Source: Acinetobacter baumannii (GTDB taxonomy: Bacteria; Pseudomonadota; Gammaproteobacteria; Pseudomonadales; Moraxellaceae). Taken from it: a DNA stretch of 64,000 bases. Shown here in pieces: positions 1 through 7,951 of this stretch; within the stretch, counting starts at the first letter, position 1, and the number at the start of each line of letters is the position of its first letter. The position numbers were made by a program, and so were the translations under genes. The stretch covers positions 31,361 to 95,360 of the forward strand of contig NZ_JADVOP010000014.1 of assembly GCF_016508585.1 (NCBI RefSeq), written 5' to 3'. Under the pieces are notes generated by a model that worked only from the letters and a program-made list of their open reading frames with translations, was not told where the DNA came from and made no database searches.

Positions 1-1
1 A

Positions 2-346
2 ATTTTAGTCGGTCTCATTGCGCTGTTACATGTGTATATTCTGGTATTGGAAATGTTTTTGTGGGATAAACCTTATGGTTTAAAAGCATTTGCTAATACG
101 CCGGAAAAAGCAAAACTGACCAAAGTGATGGCGCAAAATCAGGGCTTGTACAATGGTTTCCTCGCTGCTGGTTTATTTTGGTCATTATGCACACCCGAAA
201 TCTACGCAACTTCACTGGCAAATTTCTTTCTAGGCTGTGTATTGGTGGCGGGTATTTATGGTGGAATGACTGCCAGTAAGAAAATTATGTATATACAGGC
301 AATTCCCGCGTTATTGGCATTGCTTGCGGTAAATCTCAATATTTGA
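2..346 (+). CDS. DUF1304 family membrane protein, 5' end outside window
   Basis: The reading frame is open back to the left edge, so the true start lies outside the window. The visible protein begins ILVGLIALLHVYILVLEMF and keeps the usual DUF1304 pattern: an N-terminal helix with a Leu-Glu-Met-Phe stretch, then a DKPYGLKAF segment, then two or three more hydrophobic helices. The visible length of 114 residues is close to the roughly 120 of the family, so only a few residues are missing. It is a small inner-membrane protein of unknown function. A GTG at position 32 could be mistaken for a start but lies inside the first helix. Confidence 0.8.
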   Translation: MLVGLIALLHVYILVLEMFLWDKPYGLKAFANTPEKAKLTKVMAQNQGLYNGFLAAGLFWSLCTPEIYATSLANFFLGCVLVAGIYGGMTASKKIMYIQAIPALLALLAVNLNI

Positions 347-575
347 AATAACGGATGCGCTATCTTTTTTAAGGTTGGATGATGAGTATGTGTTTTACTC
401 TTATACCTATAATTTTGAATGGCGCAACATTAATCAATTATCCCTCATAATGGAAAGTCCATTTTTTTCTCAACAATATTTGAATATATAGCAATTTCGC
501 ATGCATATTTTGTTGTCTAAAATAAGAAATTAAATTGATATGCTACTTACAGACTGTAAAAATAATTTAGAAAAA

Positions 576-1487
576 TTAGAAAATTTCTGTCATTTCTTCA
601 CCAATCCAATTTAAAAAATGGTTCACTTTGAGAATATTCTCATGGGTGCGAGGGTAAACTAAATGATGTGCGGATATGGGCACGGATAAGTCATCAGCAA
701 AGACTTTGACAAGTTTTCCTGATGCTAAATAATTTTGGGTAAGTAAATTGCTTTCAAGGACGAAACCGAGCCCATGGGTTGCAGCTTCAAGTGACATATA
801 GGATCGATCAAAACTAAAAGTGTAAGGGAATTCTGGAATACTTAATCCGTTATGTGCAAACCATTGGGGCCATGTAACCAGAGTAGACTTCGATAAAATG
901 AGTTCTTTTTTTAGTAAATCTTTAGGTCTAGAAACTGGACTACGTTCAAGTAATTTAGGGGAGGCAAGAACTTCTAATTTTTCACTTCGAACCGTTCTAA
1001 TTTCGACGCCTGTCCAATTCGGAATACCATGACGAATATCAATATCAATTTTATCTCGTGTGAAATGAAGGTTTTCATATGAGCAAGATAAATTTACCTG
1101 AATAAGAGGGTATTGTTCTTTAAATGATTCCAATCTTGGCAGTAACCACAGAAGTCCAAAGCTTGGTGAAGAATGGATATATAAACTATCTTTTGGGCTT
1201 TTATCGGATGCTTGTTCAGTGGCTAACATCAGATTATGCAAGATAGCGGTTACATCTTGATAGTAACGTTCACCAGAAGGCGTTAAGGTTACTCCGCGTG
1301 CGCCTCTTATAAATAAGCTTTGACCGATCATTTCTTCTAGTTTTGCGATTTGATGACTGACAGCAGATGGTGTGAGGCTCAAAACCTCTGCTGCTTTTGC
1401 CACATTTCCTAATCGAGCAGTTTGTTCAAAGGCCTGTAAGGTTTTTATTGCAGGTACCTGATTGTAATTTTTTTCACTATTGTTCAT
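576..1487 (-). CDS. LysR-family transcriptional regulator (GcvA-like subgroup)
   Basis: A 303-residue LysR regulator. The N-terminal winged helix-turn-helix spans about residues 13-72, with the recognition region LTPSAVSHQIAKLEE. The rest is the periplasmic-binding-protein-like effector domain. The conserved SHQI and LTPSG blocks resemble the GcvA/AmpR-like subgroup. The start is supported by a GGAA about 6 nt upstream. It diverges from the SDR gene at 1638 across 150 bp that contain a near-perfect palindrome, so it probably controls the SDR-MFS-transketolase operon and itself. The inducer is unknown. Confidence 0.88.
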   Translation of the reverse strand: MNNSEKNYNQVPAIKTLQAFEQTARLGNVAKAAEVLSLTPSAVSHQIAKLEEMIGQSLFIRGARGVTLTPSGERYYQDVTAILHNLMLATEQASDKSPKDSLYIHSSPSFGLLWLLPRLESFKEQYPLIQVNLSCSYENLHFTRDKIDIDIRHGIPNWTGVEIRTVRSEKLEVLASPKLLERSPVSRPKDLLKKELILSKSTLVTWPQWFAHNGLSIPEFPYTFSFDRSYMSLEAATHGLGFVLESNLLTQNYLASGKLVKVFADDLSVPISAHHLVYPRTHENILKVNHFLNWIGEEMTEIF

Positions 1488-1529
1488 TTAAAATTCCATT
1501 TTTCTTTCAAATCTCAGCTAAAAATATCA

Positions 1530-1554
1530 TAGGCATGAATAAAATTCATGCCTA
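1530..1554. promoter_or_regulatory. Palindromic operator in the lysR/SDR divergent region
   Basis: Two perfect 11-bp arms, TAGGCATGAAT and ATTCATGCCTA, are separated by AAA. The site is 43 bp from the LysR start and 84 bp from the SDR start. Symmetric interrupted dyads in this position are the usual LysR binding site. Neither flanking gene ends here, so a terminator role is unlikely. Confidence 0.65.
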
Positions 1555-1637
1555 GTTGAGTTTAACCTTATTGCTGCTCACTGTGAAAAAAGAGAATCTA
1601 GTGATGAATGAATATGTTGAAGAAAAGAGGAATAGAC

Positions 1638-2387
1638 ATGTTACTACAAGGAAAAGTAGCGTTAATCACAGGTGCAGCATCTGAACGTGGTATTGGTCGT
1701 GCAACAGCAGAAATCTTTGCACAGCAAGGTGCCAAAATCATTATTGTTGATCTAGATCTTGCGCAAAGCCAGCATGCAGCTAAAGCATTGGGCGAAGGTC
1801 ATTTAGGTCTAGCAGCAAATGTTGCAAATGAAGAACAAGCATGCGCTGCTGTGGAACAAGCCCTTCAACACTACGGAAAAATTGATATTTTGGTCAATAA
1901 TGCAGGCATTACCCAACCTGTAAAAACATTAGATATCAAACGTCATGATTATGATCGTATTTTGGATGTCAGTTTGCGTGGAACACTCATTATGTCTCAG
2001 GCTGTAATTCCCTCAATGAAAGAAAACGGTGGAGGAAGTATTGTGTGCTTATCATCCGTTTCGGCACAACGAGGTGGTGGTATTTTTGGTGGTCCACACT
2101 ACAGTGCTGCCAAAGCTGGGGTTTTAGGGTTAGGTAAAGCGATGGCTCGCGAGTTTGGTGCAGATAATATTCGTGTCAACTCACTTACACCAGGCCTTAT
2201 TCAAACAGACATTACAGGGGGGTTAATGAATGATGATCGCCGTCATGACATTCTTGCAGGCATTCCACTTGGCCGCTTAGGTAAAGCACAAGATGTCGCA
2301 AATGCAGCGTTATTTTTAGCCAGTGATCTATCAGCCTACTTAACAGGTGTAACTTTAGACGTAAATGGTGGCATGCTGATTCACTAA
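1638..2387 (+). CDS. SDR-family NAD(P)-dependent oxidoreductase
   Basis: A 249-residue classical short-chain dehydrogenase. Near the N-terminus is the TGAASERGIGRA nucleotide-binding loop. NNAG follows in the middle, then the catalytic Ser region (CLSSVSA) and YSAAK active-site Tyr/Lys, and it ends with the DVNGG motif. An in-frame ATG at 1608 exists, but AAGAGG sits 7-8 nt before the ATG at 1638, which also starts exactly at the family N-terminus (MLLQGKVALITG). It heads a co-directional run with an MFS carrier and a split transketolase, so it probably oxidises or reduces a sugar or polyol used by them. The substrate is unknown. Confidence 0.88.
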   Translation: MLLQGKVALITGAASERGIGRATAEIFAQQGAKIIIVDLDLAQSQHAAKALGEGHLGLAANVANEEQACAAVEQALQHYGKIDILVNNAGITQPVKTLDIKRHDYDRILDVSLRGTLIMSQAVIPSMKENGGGSIVCLSSVSAQRGGGIFGGPHYSAAKAGVLGLGKAMAREFGADNIRVNSLTPGLIQTDITGGLMNDDRRHDILAGIPLGRLGKAQDVANAALFLASDLSAYLTGVTLDVNGGMLIH

Positions 2388-2467
2388 AATTCAGTATTAG
2401 TATTAGAAAATTTAAAATAGAGATATGGTCACGAGAGGATATTGTGGCCAAATGTAAAGGGACTCGC

Positions 2468-3769
2468 ATGATGGATACCGTATTTTCATCTGATACAGAT
2501 GCTATTCGTAAATCTGCATATCGAAAAATTGCATTTCGGCTGATGCCATTTTTGATGCTTTGTTATTTTTGTGCTTACCTAGACCGTGTAAATGTTGGTT
2601 TTGCCAAACTTCAAATGATGAGTGATTTACAGTTCAGTGAAGCTGTTTATGGACTCGGCGCAGGTATTTTCTTTATAGGATATTTCTTATGTGAAGTACC
2701 GAGCAACATTGTGCTGCATAAAGTTGGTGCTCGACGTTGGATTGCTCGGATCATGATTACATGGGGTATTTTGTCAGGCTGTTTTGCATTTGTTGAAACA
2801 GAGTGGCAATTCTATACCTTACGCTTCTTACTCGGTGTTGCTGAAGCTGGATTAGCGCCAGGTTTATTACTTTATCTTACCTATTGGTTCCCATCTTATC
2901 GTCGGGCCCGTATGACTGTGCTGTGGTTTATTGCGATCCCAATTTCAGGAATGATTGGTGGACCTCTGTCTGGCTTAATCATGGATCAAATGAACAATGT
3001 GCAAGGATGGCATGGTTGGCAATGGATGTTTGTACTTGAAGCTATACCTACAGTGGTTGTTGGTTTGTTAGTCCTCGCGGTTCTAAAAGATTCTGTTCAA
3101 GATGCACATTGGTTAACAAGTGCTGAAAAGAATTTAGTTCAGCAAGAAATTGCTCAAGATAATCAACAGAAAGAAGGGCATAGCAGTATTAAAGACTTCA
3201 TTAGTGATAAACGCTTGTGGTTACTTGCTGGAATCTACTTTTGTGTCGTAATGGGGCAATATGCAATTACTTTCTGGTTGCCTACCTTAATTCGTAACTC
3301 GGGCATTAGCGACAACTGGCATATAGGTTTGCTGACCAGCCTACCTTATATGTGTGCAATAGTTGTAATGCTGTTAGCAGGCCGTAGCGGAGATCACTTT
3401 AGAGAGCGTCGCTGGCATTTGATTATTCCTATGTGTGCTGGTGCCGTTGCACTGACCTTCGCAACCTTGTTTGTCTCCAATCTAACTCTATCACTGATTT
3501 GTTTATGTATTGCGGCATCGGGTGTACTCACTGCATCTTCTTTATTTTGGATGTTGCCAACCAACTTTTTAGGTGGTGTTTCAGCCGCCGCAGGCATTGC
3601 AGGAATCAATAGTTTTGCCAATCTCGCTGGATTTTGTTCTCCGTTTCTCATTGGCTGGATTACAACTAATACAGGTTCGAATGCCATAGGTATGTTCTTA
3701 ATCACAGCAGTCTTGGTTGTCGGCGCCAGCCTAGTACTGCGCGTTCCAGCAAAACTGGTTAATCGTTAA
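2468..3769 (+). CDS. MFS transporter, anion:cation symporter (ACS)-like
   Basis: A 12-helix MFS carrier of about 433 residues. The segment CYFCAYLDRVNVGFAKLQM in the first helix is typical of the ACS family (tartrate, glucarate, phthalate and hexuronate carriers), as are the long central loop near residues 200-240 and the motif around RRARMTVLW. A GTG at 2444 is possible, but AAAGGGA precedes the ATG at 2468. It lies between the SDR and the transketolase genes. It is inferred to import the organic acid or sugar acid fed to that pathway through the inner membrane. Confidence 0.85.
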   Translation: MMDTVFSSDTDAIRKSAYRKIAFRLMPFLMLCYFCAYLDRVNVGFAKLQMMSDLQFSEAVYGLGAGIFFIGYFLCEVPSNIVLHKVGARRWIARIMITWGILSGCFAFVETEWQFYTLRFLLGVAEAGLAPGLLLYLTYWFPSYRRARMTVLWFIAIPISGMIGGPLSGLIMDQMNNVQGWHGWQWMFVLEAIPTVVVGLLVLAVLKDSVQDAHWLTSAEKNLVQQEIAQDNQQKEGHSSIKDFISDKRLWLLAGIYFCVVMGQYAITFWLPTLIRNSGISDNWHIGLLTSLPYMCAIVVMLLAGRSGDHFRERRWHLIIPMCAGAVALTFATLFVSNLTLSLICLCIAASGVLTASSLFWMLPTNFLGGVSAAAGIAGINSFANLAGFCSPFLIGWITTNTGSNAIGMFLITAVLVVGASLVLRVPAKLVNR

Positions 3770-3784
3770 TAAGAGAAGTTCATC

Positions 3785-4630
3785 ATGTCAAATATTAATA
3801 AAGAAGTTCGTATTGCTGAACTACAGCAACGTGCATATAACATTCGTCAACATGCGTTACGTATGGGACAAGTACAGGGCCAAGGTTATGTTGGACAGGC
3901 CTTAGGTGCAGCTGATCTACTCGCAGTTTCTTATTTTCATGCAATGAAATATCAGCCTGAAAATCCTGAGTGGGAAGGAAGAGATCGCTTTTATCTTTCA
4001 ATAGGGCATTATGCAATTGCTTTATATGCTGCTTTGATCGAAGCAAAAGTTATTCCAGTTGAAGAACTAGAAACGTATGGTTCTGATGACAGTCGTTTAC
4101 CTATGTCAGGCATGGCAACCTATACCCCAGGTATGGAAATCACAGGTGGTTCTTTGGGGCATGGTTTAGGTATTGCGGTAGGTGCTTGCCTAGGATTAAA
4201 GCAAAAGAAATCAGAGTCTTTTGTTTATAACTTCCTATCAGACGGTGAGCTCAATGAAGGCTCGACATGGGAAGCCGTTATGTCAGCTTCACATTGGAAA
4301 TTAGATAATCTAATTGCAATTATTGATGTGAATAATCAGCAAGCCGATGGGCATTCAAGTGAAATTCTTGCTTTTGAACCGATTGTAGATCGTTGGAAGT
4401 CTTTTGGTTGGTATACGCAACGCGTAGATGGCAACAATATGGAAGCTTTACTTGATGCTTTCGATCAAGCAAAAAACCATAAAGGAGCATGCCCAAGAGT
4501 CATTATTTGCGATACCCAAATGGGTAAAGGTGTTTCTTTTTTAGAAAGTCGTGAAAAAACACATTTTATTCGCGTGGATGAACGCGAATGGGATGAAGCT
4601 TTAAATATATTAACCCATTACGGCAAATAA
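3785..4630 (+). CDS. Transketolase, N-terminal (TPP pyrophosphate-binding) subunit
   Basis: 281 residues, the length of stand-alone transketolase N subunits, against about 660 for a full enzyme. Visible motifs are GHYAIALYAA, GSLGHGLGIAVG and the thiamine-diphosphate/Mg site SDGELNEGS with NNQ about 30 residues later. The partner subunit starts 13 bp downstream, so the two probably form a heteromeric enzyme that moves a two-carbon ketol unit. Split transketolases occur in peripheral sugar pathways, for example the apulose-4-phosphate transketolase AptAB. The substrate here cannot be read from sequence. No kinase is nearby, so the substrate may be unphosphorylated or made elsewhere. Confidence 0.88.
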   Translation: MSNINKEVRIAELQQRAYNIRQHALRMGQVQGQGYVGQALGAADLLAVSYFHAMKYQPENPEWEGRDRFYLSIGHYAIALYAALIEAKVIPVEELETYGSDDSRLPMSGMATYTPGMEITGGSLGHGLGIAVGACLGLKQKKSESFVYNFLSDGELNEGSTWEAVMSASHWKLDNLIAIIDVNNQQADGHSSEILAFEPIVDRWKSFGWYTQRVDGNNMEALLDAFDQAKNHKGACPRVIICDTQMGKGVSFLESREKTHFIRVDEREWDEALNILTHYGK

Positions 4631-4643
4631 GGAGTTTAGATCC

Positions 4644-5648
4644 ATGAGCCAATTAGCGAACTCCCCTAAGAAAAAATTAAAAACGTCTGCCATGATTGCT
4701 TCGATAGCTGCAGAAGGGCAACCAACCAAGCCTGCACCATTTGGACATGCTTTAAACGCGCTAGCGAAAGAACGTGATGATATTGTTGGATTATCCGCAG
4801 ATCTATCCAAATATACAGATCTACATATTTTCGCGAATCAAAATCCAGACAAGTTCTTTCAAATGGGAATGGCAGAACAACTCTTGATGAGTGCTGCGGC
4901 TGGATTAGCTCGAGAAGGCTTCGTTCCTTTTGCCACGACTTATGCTGTATTCGCCTCACGTCGTGCTTATGATTTTATTTGTATGGCGATTGCCGAAGAT
5001 AATCTGAATGTGAAAATTGTAGCAGCCCTTCCTGGTTTAACTACAGGATATGGACCAAGTCACCAAGCCACAGAAGACATTGCAATTTTCCGTGGAATGC
5101 CAAATTTAATGATCATTGATCCATGTGATGCTTTGGAAATTGAACAGGCTATTCCGCAGATCGCTGCTCATCAAGGTCCTGTTTATATGCGTTTGTTACG
5201 TGGTCAAGTTCCATTGGTACTGGATAAATATAACTACCAATTTAAATTAGGTAAGGCTCAAGTTATTAAACCTGGCAAAGACCTGTTGATTATTTCTACA
5301 GGGCTGCTGACTATGCGTGCGCTTGAGGCCGCTGAAGAACTTGAAAAAGAAGGAATTGAAGTTTCAGTTCTACATGTCCCAACCATTAAGCCTCTTGATG
5401 AAGAAACGATTTTAGCTGAAGTTGCAAAAGAAGGACGACCAGTACTTACTGCTGAAAATCATTCTGTGGTTGGGGGCTTAGGTGAGGCAGTTGGAACATT
5501 GCTGTTAAGAAATGGGCAACATCCACGTTTTGATATGATTGGTTTACCAGATGCATTTTTAGATGCTGGAGCATTACCAACATTGCATGATCGTTATGGT
5601 ATTTCTACAGAAGCAGTTAAAGAGAAAATTAAAAATCACTTAATCTAA
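4644..5648 (+). CDS. Transketolase, C-terminal (pyrimidine-binding) subunit
   Basis: 334 residues carrying the pyrimidine-binding and C-terminal transketolase domains. The catalytic Glu of the cofactor site is Glu78 in GMAEQLLMSAAAG. It is followed by FATTYAVFASRRAYDF and the GPSHQATEDIA loop that closes the active site. The first 30 residues (Lys/Ala-rich) are an unusual extension. GGAG lies before the start, and the gene follows the N subunit after 13 bp, which implies translational coupling and a 1:1 complex. It is the last enzyme of the LysR-linked unit before the OprB porin. Confidence 0.88.
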   Translation: MSQLANSPKKKLKTSAMIASIAAEGQPTKPAPFGHALNALAKERDDIVGLSADLSKYTDLHIFANQNPDKFFQMGMAEQLLMSAAAGLAREGFVPFATTYAVFASRRAYDFICMAIAEDNLNVKIVAALPGLTTGYGPSHQATEDIAIFRGMPNLMIIDPCDALEIEQAIPQIAAHQGPVYMRLLRGQVPLVLDKYNYQFKLGKAQVIKPGKDLLIISTGLLTMRALEAAEELEKEGIEVSVLHVPTIKPLDEETILAEVAKEGRPVLTAENHSVVGGLGEAVGTLLLRNGQHPRFDMIGLPDAFLDAGALPTLHDRYGISTEAVKEKIKNHLI

Positions 5649-5674
5649 GAGAGTCCAACTCTATTAGTGAATTG

Positions 5675-5706
5675 AGCATGGTGTATGACAGGAGTCCCGC
5701 CATGCT
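5675..5706. terminator. Hairpin between transketolase and porin genes
   Basis: AGCATGG and CCATGCT form a 7-bp stem with an 18-nt loop, followed by GCAATTTTATC. The loop is large and the T-tract broken, so it may be only a partial terminator or a processing site ahead of the porin gene. Confidence 0.35.
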
Positions 5707-5809
5707 GCAATTTTATCACACTAATTTTAATCCAATTTAATCACTCAAAATAGCTTATTCAATTCGCTGTTTAGGGAAACTGATATTCAAAATTTGCAGG
5801 GATTGTGCA

Positions 5810-7072
5810 ATGAAAAAAAGTAATTTTTTATGTCTTATTGGTGTTCTTATTGGAACAAATACAGCTTGTTTTGCTGAGAACTTATTTGATGTGAATCGGA
5901 CAAATTTAACAGGAGATTGGGAGGGTGAACGGAAACAGCTAGTGGATAAAGGAATCAAATTTGATGCTAGTTCCAATCTCGATATTGCTTACTTGGCAGA
6001 TGGAGGATATGCCCCACGACAAGACCCAACATATGTTAGCCAGTTTTCACTGGGTTCAACCTTAGATTTAGAAAAATTGATAAATATGGAAGGGGTGACT
6101 GTTCGAGCTTTAATTATGGCAAGACAAGGGCAGAGTGTATCAGTAGAGCAGATTTCCGATCCGCAAGCACCGCAATTGGCCAATGTACAGGCAAATTATG
6201 GACGAGGTAATTCGGGTACAAGGCTTGCAGAACTATCGATCGAAAAGAATTTTAGTAACGCAGCTACCAGTATTCGAGTTGGGCGTTTTGCCATGGGAAC
6301 TTATTTCAATGTGATGTCCTGTGACTTTCAAAATAATTCTTTTTGCGGTGCGCAAATGGGGAAATGGCAAGGCAGTAAATGGATGAATGCACCTGTCAGC
6401 CAATGGGCTGTAATGTCTAAATATAGTTTTAACCCTGAGACCTTTATACAATTTGGTGTATTCGAATATAACCCCAAAAACTTGGAAGAAAGTGAAGGAT
6501 GGAATTTGGATACAAAAGATGCCGATGGCGTCAATATTCCTGTTGAACTTGTCTGGCAGCGTAAACAGGCGATTAATAACTTAGTTGGAATTTATCGTAT
6601 AGGTGCATTTTACAATACGGCTGACGATCTCAAAAACCAAAAAGATATCGTGACAGGAGAACCTGAATCTCGCACATATGGGATGTGGGGAGTTGTGGAA
6701 CAACAATTAACCCACAAAGACTCAACTCATCAAGGGCTGTATGCTTTTATGAATTTCAGCTTTCATGATCAAACCACGAACAAAATTGAAAATATGCAAC
6801 AAATGGGTTTGAAGTATGTGGGACTTTTAAATCATCATCCCAATGATATTGTAGGTTTTGCTGTGAATAGAGTTGATGTGAGTGATCGTTACAGCCGAAC
6901 ACACCAAGCGATTAATCAGGATGCTGAATATAATATTGAGGTGAACTATTCATATTTTCCAATGAAATGGTTGATGTTGAGACCTAATATTCAATATGTA
7001 ATCAATCCTGGGGCAACGAGTTATGTGGATAATGCTCTAGTGCTAGGCTTAAGCTCGAAAATTATTTTTTAA
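5810..7072 (+). CDS. OprB-family carbohydrate-selective outer-membrane porin
   Basis: 420 residues with a signal peptide (MKKSNFLCLIGVLIG..., likely cleaved after CFA near residue 22). The mature start LFDVNRTNLTGDWEGERKQL is the OprB signature: TGDWEG..R..L..KG. Alternating aromatic beta-strands follow and the chain ends on a C-terminal Phe. AGGGA lies 7 nt before the start codon. OprB porins pass sugars through the outer membrane, which suits the transketolase module just upstream and supports a sugar-like substrate for it. Confidence 0.85.
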   Translation: MKKSNFLCLIGVLIGTNTACFAENLFDVNRTNLTGDWEGERKQLVDKGIKFDASSNLDIAYLADGGYAPRQDPTYVSQFSLGSTLDLEKLINMEGVTVRALIMARQGQSVSVEQISDPQAPQLANVQANYGRGNSGTRLAELSIEKNFSNAATSIRVGRFAMGTYFNVMSCDFQNNSFCGAQMGKWQGSKWMNAPVSQWAVMSKYSFNPETFIQFGVFEYNPKNLEESEGWNLDTKDADGVNIPVELVWQRKQAINNLVGIYRIGAFYNTADDLKNQKDIVTGEPESRTYGMWGVVEQQLTHKDSTHQGLYAFMNFSFHDQTTNKIENMQQMGLKYVGLLNHHPNDIVGFAVNRVDVSDRYSRTHQAINQDAEYNIEVNYSYFPMKWLMLRPNIQYVINPGATSYVDNALVLGLSSKIIF

Positions 7073-7226
7073 GCAATCTTCATTTTAAGGATCTGAAAAT
7101 TGTATTTAACTGTTTTAGATTATGGTCGCGGCTTTGGAGCAAAATTTAATTCTATGTCCAAGTGTGACATGAATGATCAAGTAAAATACTTTGTCTGAAC
7201 CATATATTGAAATCTATGTAACAATA

Positions 7227-7883
7227 TTAGTCCCCAAAGTCGGCATATTCCTTCGAGATGAATTTGCCGTATTGAGTCCATGGTGGCGTAATGTTCACGT
7301 GTTGAATGTGGGTTTTGGTCAGGCTATAACTCTGTCCGTTTAAACTGCGAATATCGATGATCAGCGCTAGATTGTTTTTATTGTCCCATTTGATTTTAAT
7401 CTTATTTTTTGCATTTTGGCTTTCGTACCATGTATAGCCATTGCCTTGTTGCGTGATTTTCATTTTTTTCAGTGACCTGGAATCAAAGATGGAAAAGACA
7501 CAGGTCCAACAGTGAGTTAAACCGAGCATTTCGATATCTACATTTTGTAAATGAACCACAGTTTTATCTTCTGGCAGAACCAGATTAAGTCGTGTTGTTT
7601 TTTTATTGTCGATAAAATAATGTTGTGCTGTTTCCGATAAATCCAAGTGTTTATGGTTGGGTTTATTTTTTATCTCAGTTGAATGTTGATGATGTTTGGG
7701 AAGAACTCGCTCAAGCCAAACGTTATTTTGATCCCGATACATACGTTCCTGAAATACCGAAGTGTGGGTAATACCATCATTTCCAATCACTTGGGACTCA
7801 CGGCTAATGGTTGCTTTAAGCACTGGTGCAGCTTGAACAGCGTGGATGGAGGAGACAAATAACAGCATGATCATAAAACGCAT
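7227..7883 (-). CDS. Secreted protein of unknown function downstream of alkaline phosphatases
   Basis: 218 residues with a clear Sec signal peptide (MRFMIMLLFVSSIHAVQA, cleavage before APVL). The mature part has no motif I recognise. It is rich in beta-prone segments and His/Lys, with two Cys close together (HCWTC near residue 130) that could form a disulfide or bind metal. AGGA lies 7 nt before the ATG. It is third in line after two alkaline phosphatase genes, but a hairpin with a T-tract separates it from them, so its expression may depend on read-through. Function is not assigned. Confidence 0.7.
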   Translation of the reverse strand: MRFMIMLLFVSSIHAVQAAPVLKATISRESQVIGNDGITHTSVFQERMYRDQNNVWLERVLPKHHQHSTEIKNKPNHKHLDLSETAQHYFIDNKKTTRLNLVLPEDKTVVHLQNVDIEMLGLTHCWTCVFSIFDSRSLKKMKITQQGNGYTWYESQNAKNKIKIKWDNKNNLALIIDIRSLNGQSYSLTKTHIQHVNITPPWTQYGKFISKEYADFGD

Positions 7884-7907
7884 AAATAATCCTGTATAAG
7901 CAAGAAA

Positions 7908-7934
7908 ACCTCAGCTGATATTTCTCGCTGAGGT
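7908..7934 (-). terminator. Intrinsic terminator or attenuator after second alkaline phosphatase
   Basis: On the minus strand ACCTCAGC pairs with GCTGAGGT across an 11-nt loop, followed directly by TTTTC. It sits between the periplasmic phosphatase gene and the small secreted-protein gene, where it would reduce downstream transcription. Confidence 0.6.
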
Positions 7935-7951
7935 CTTAAATGGATCGAAAT

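Noticed and set aside
3785..5648. Sulfoquinovose sulfo-transketolase pathway
   Set aside because: The split transketolase fits in form, but no isomerase, sulfo-sugar enzyme or sulfonate exporter is nearby.
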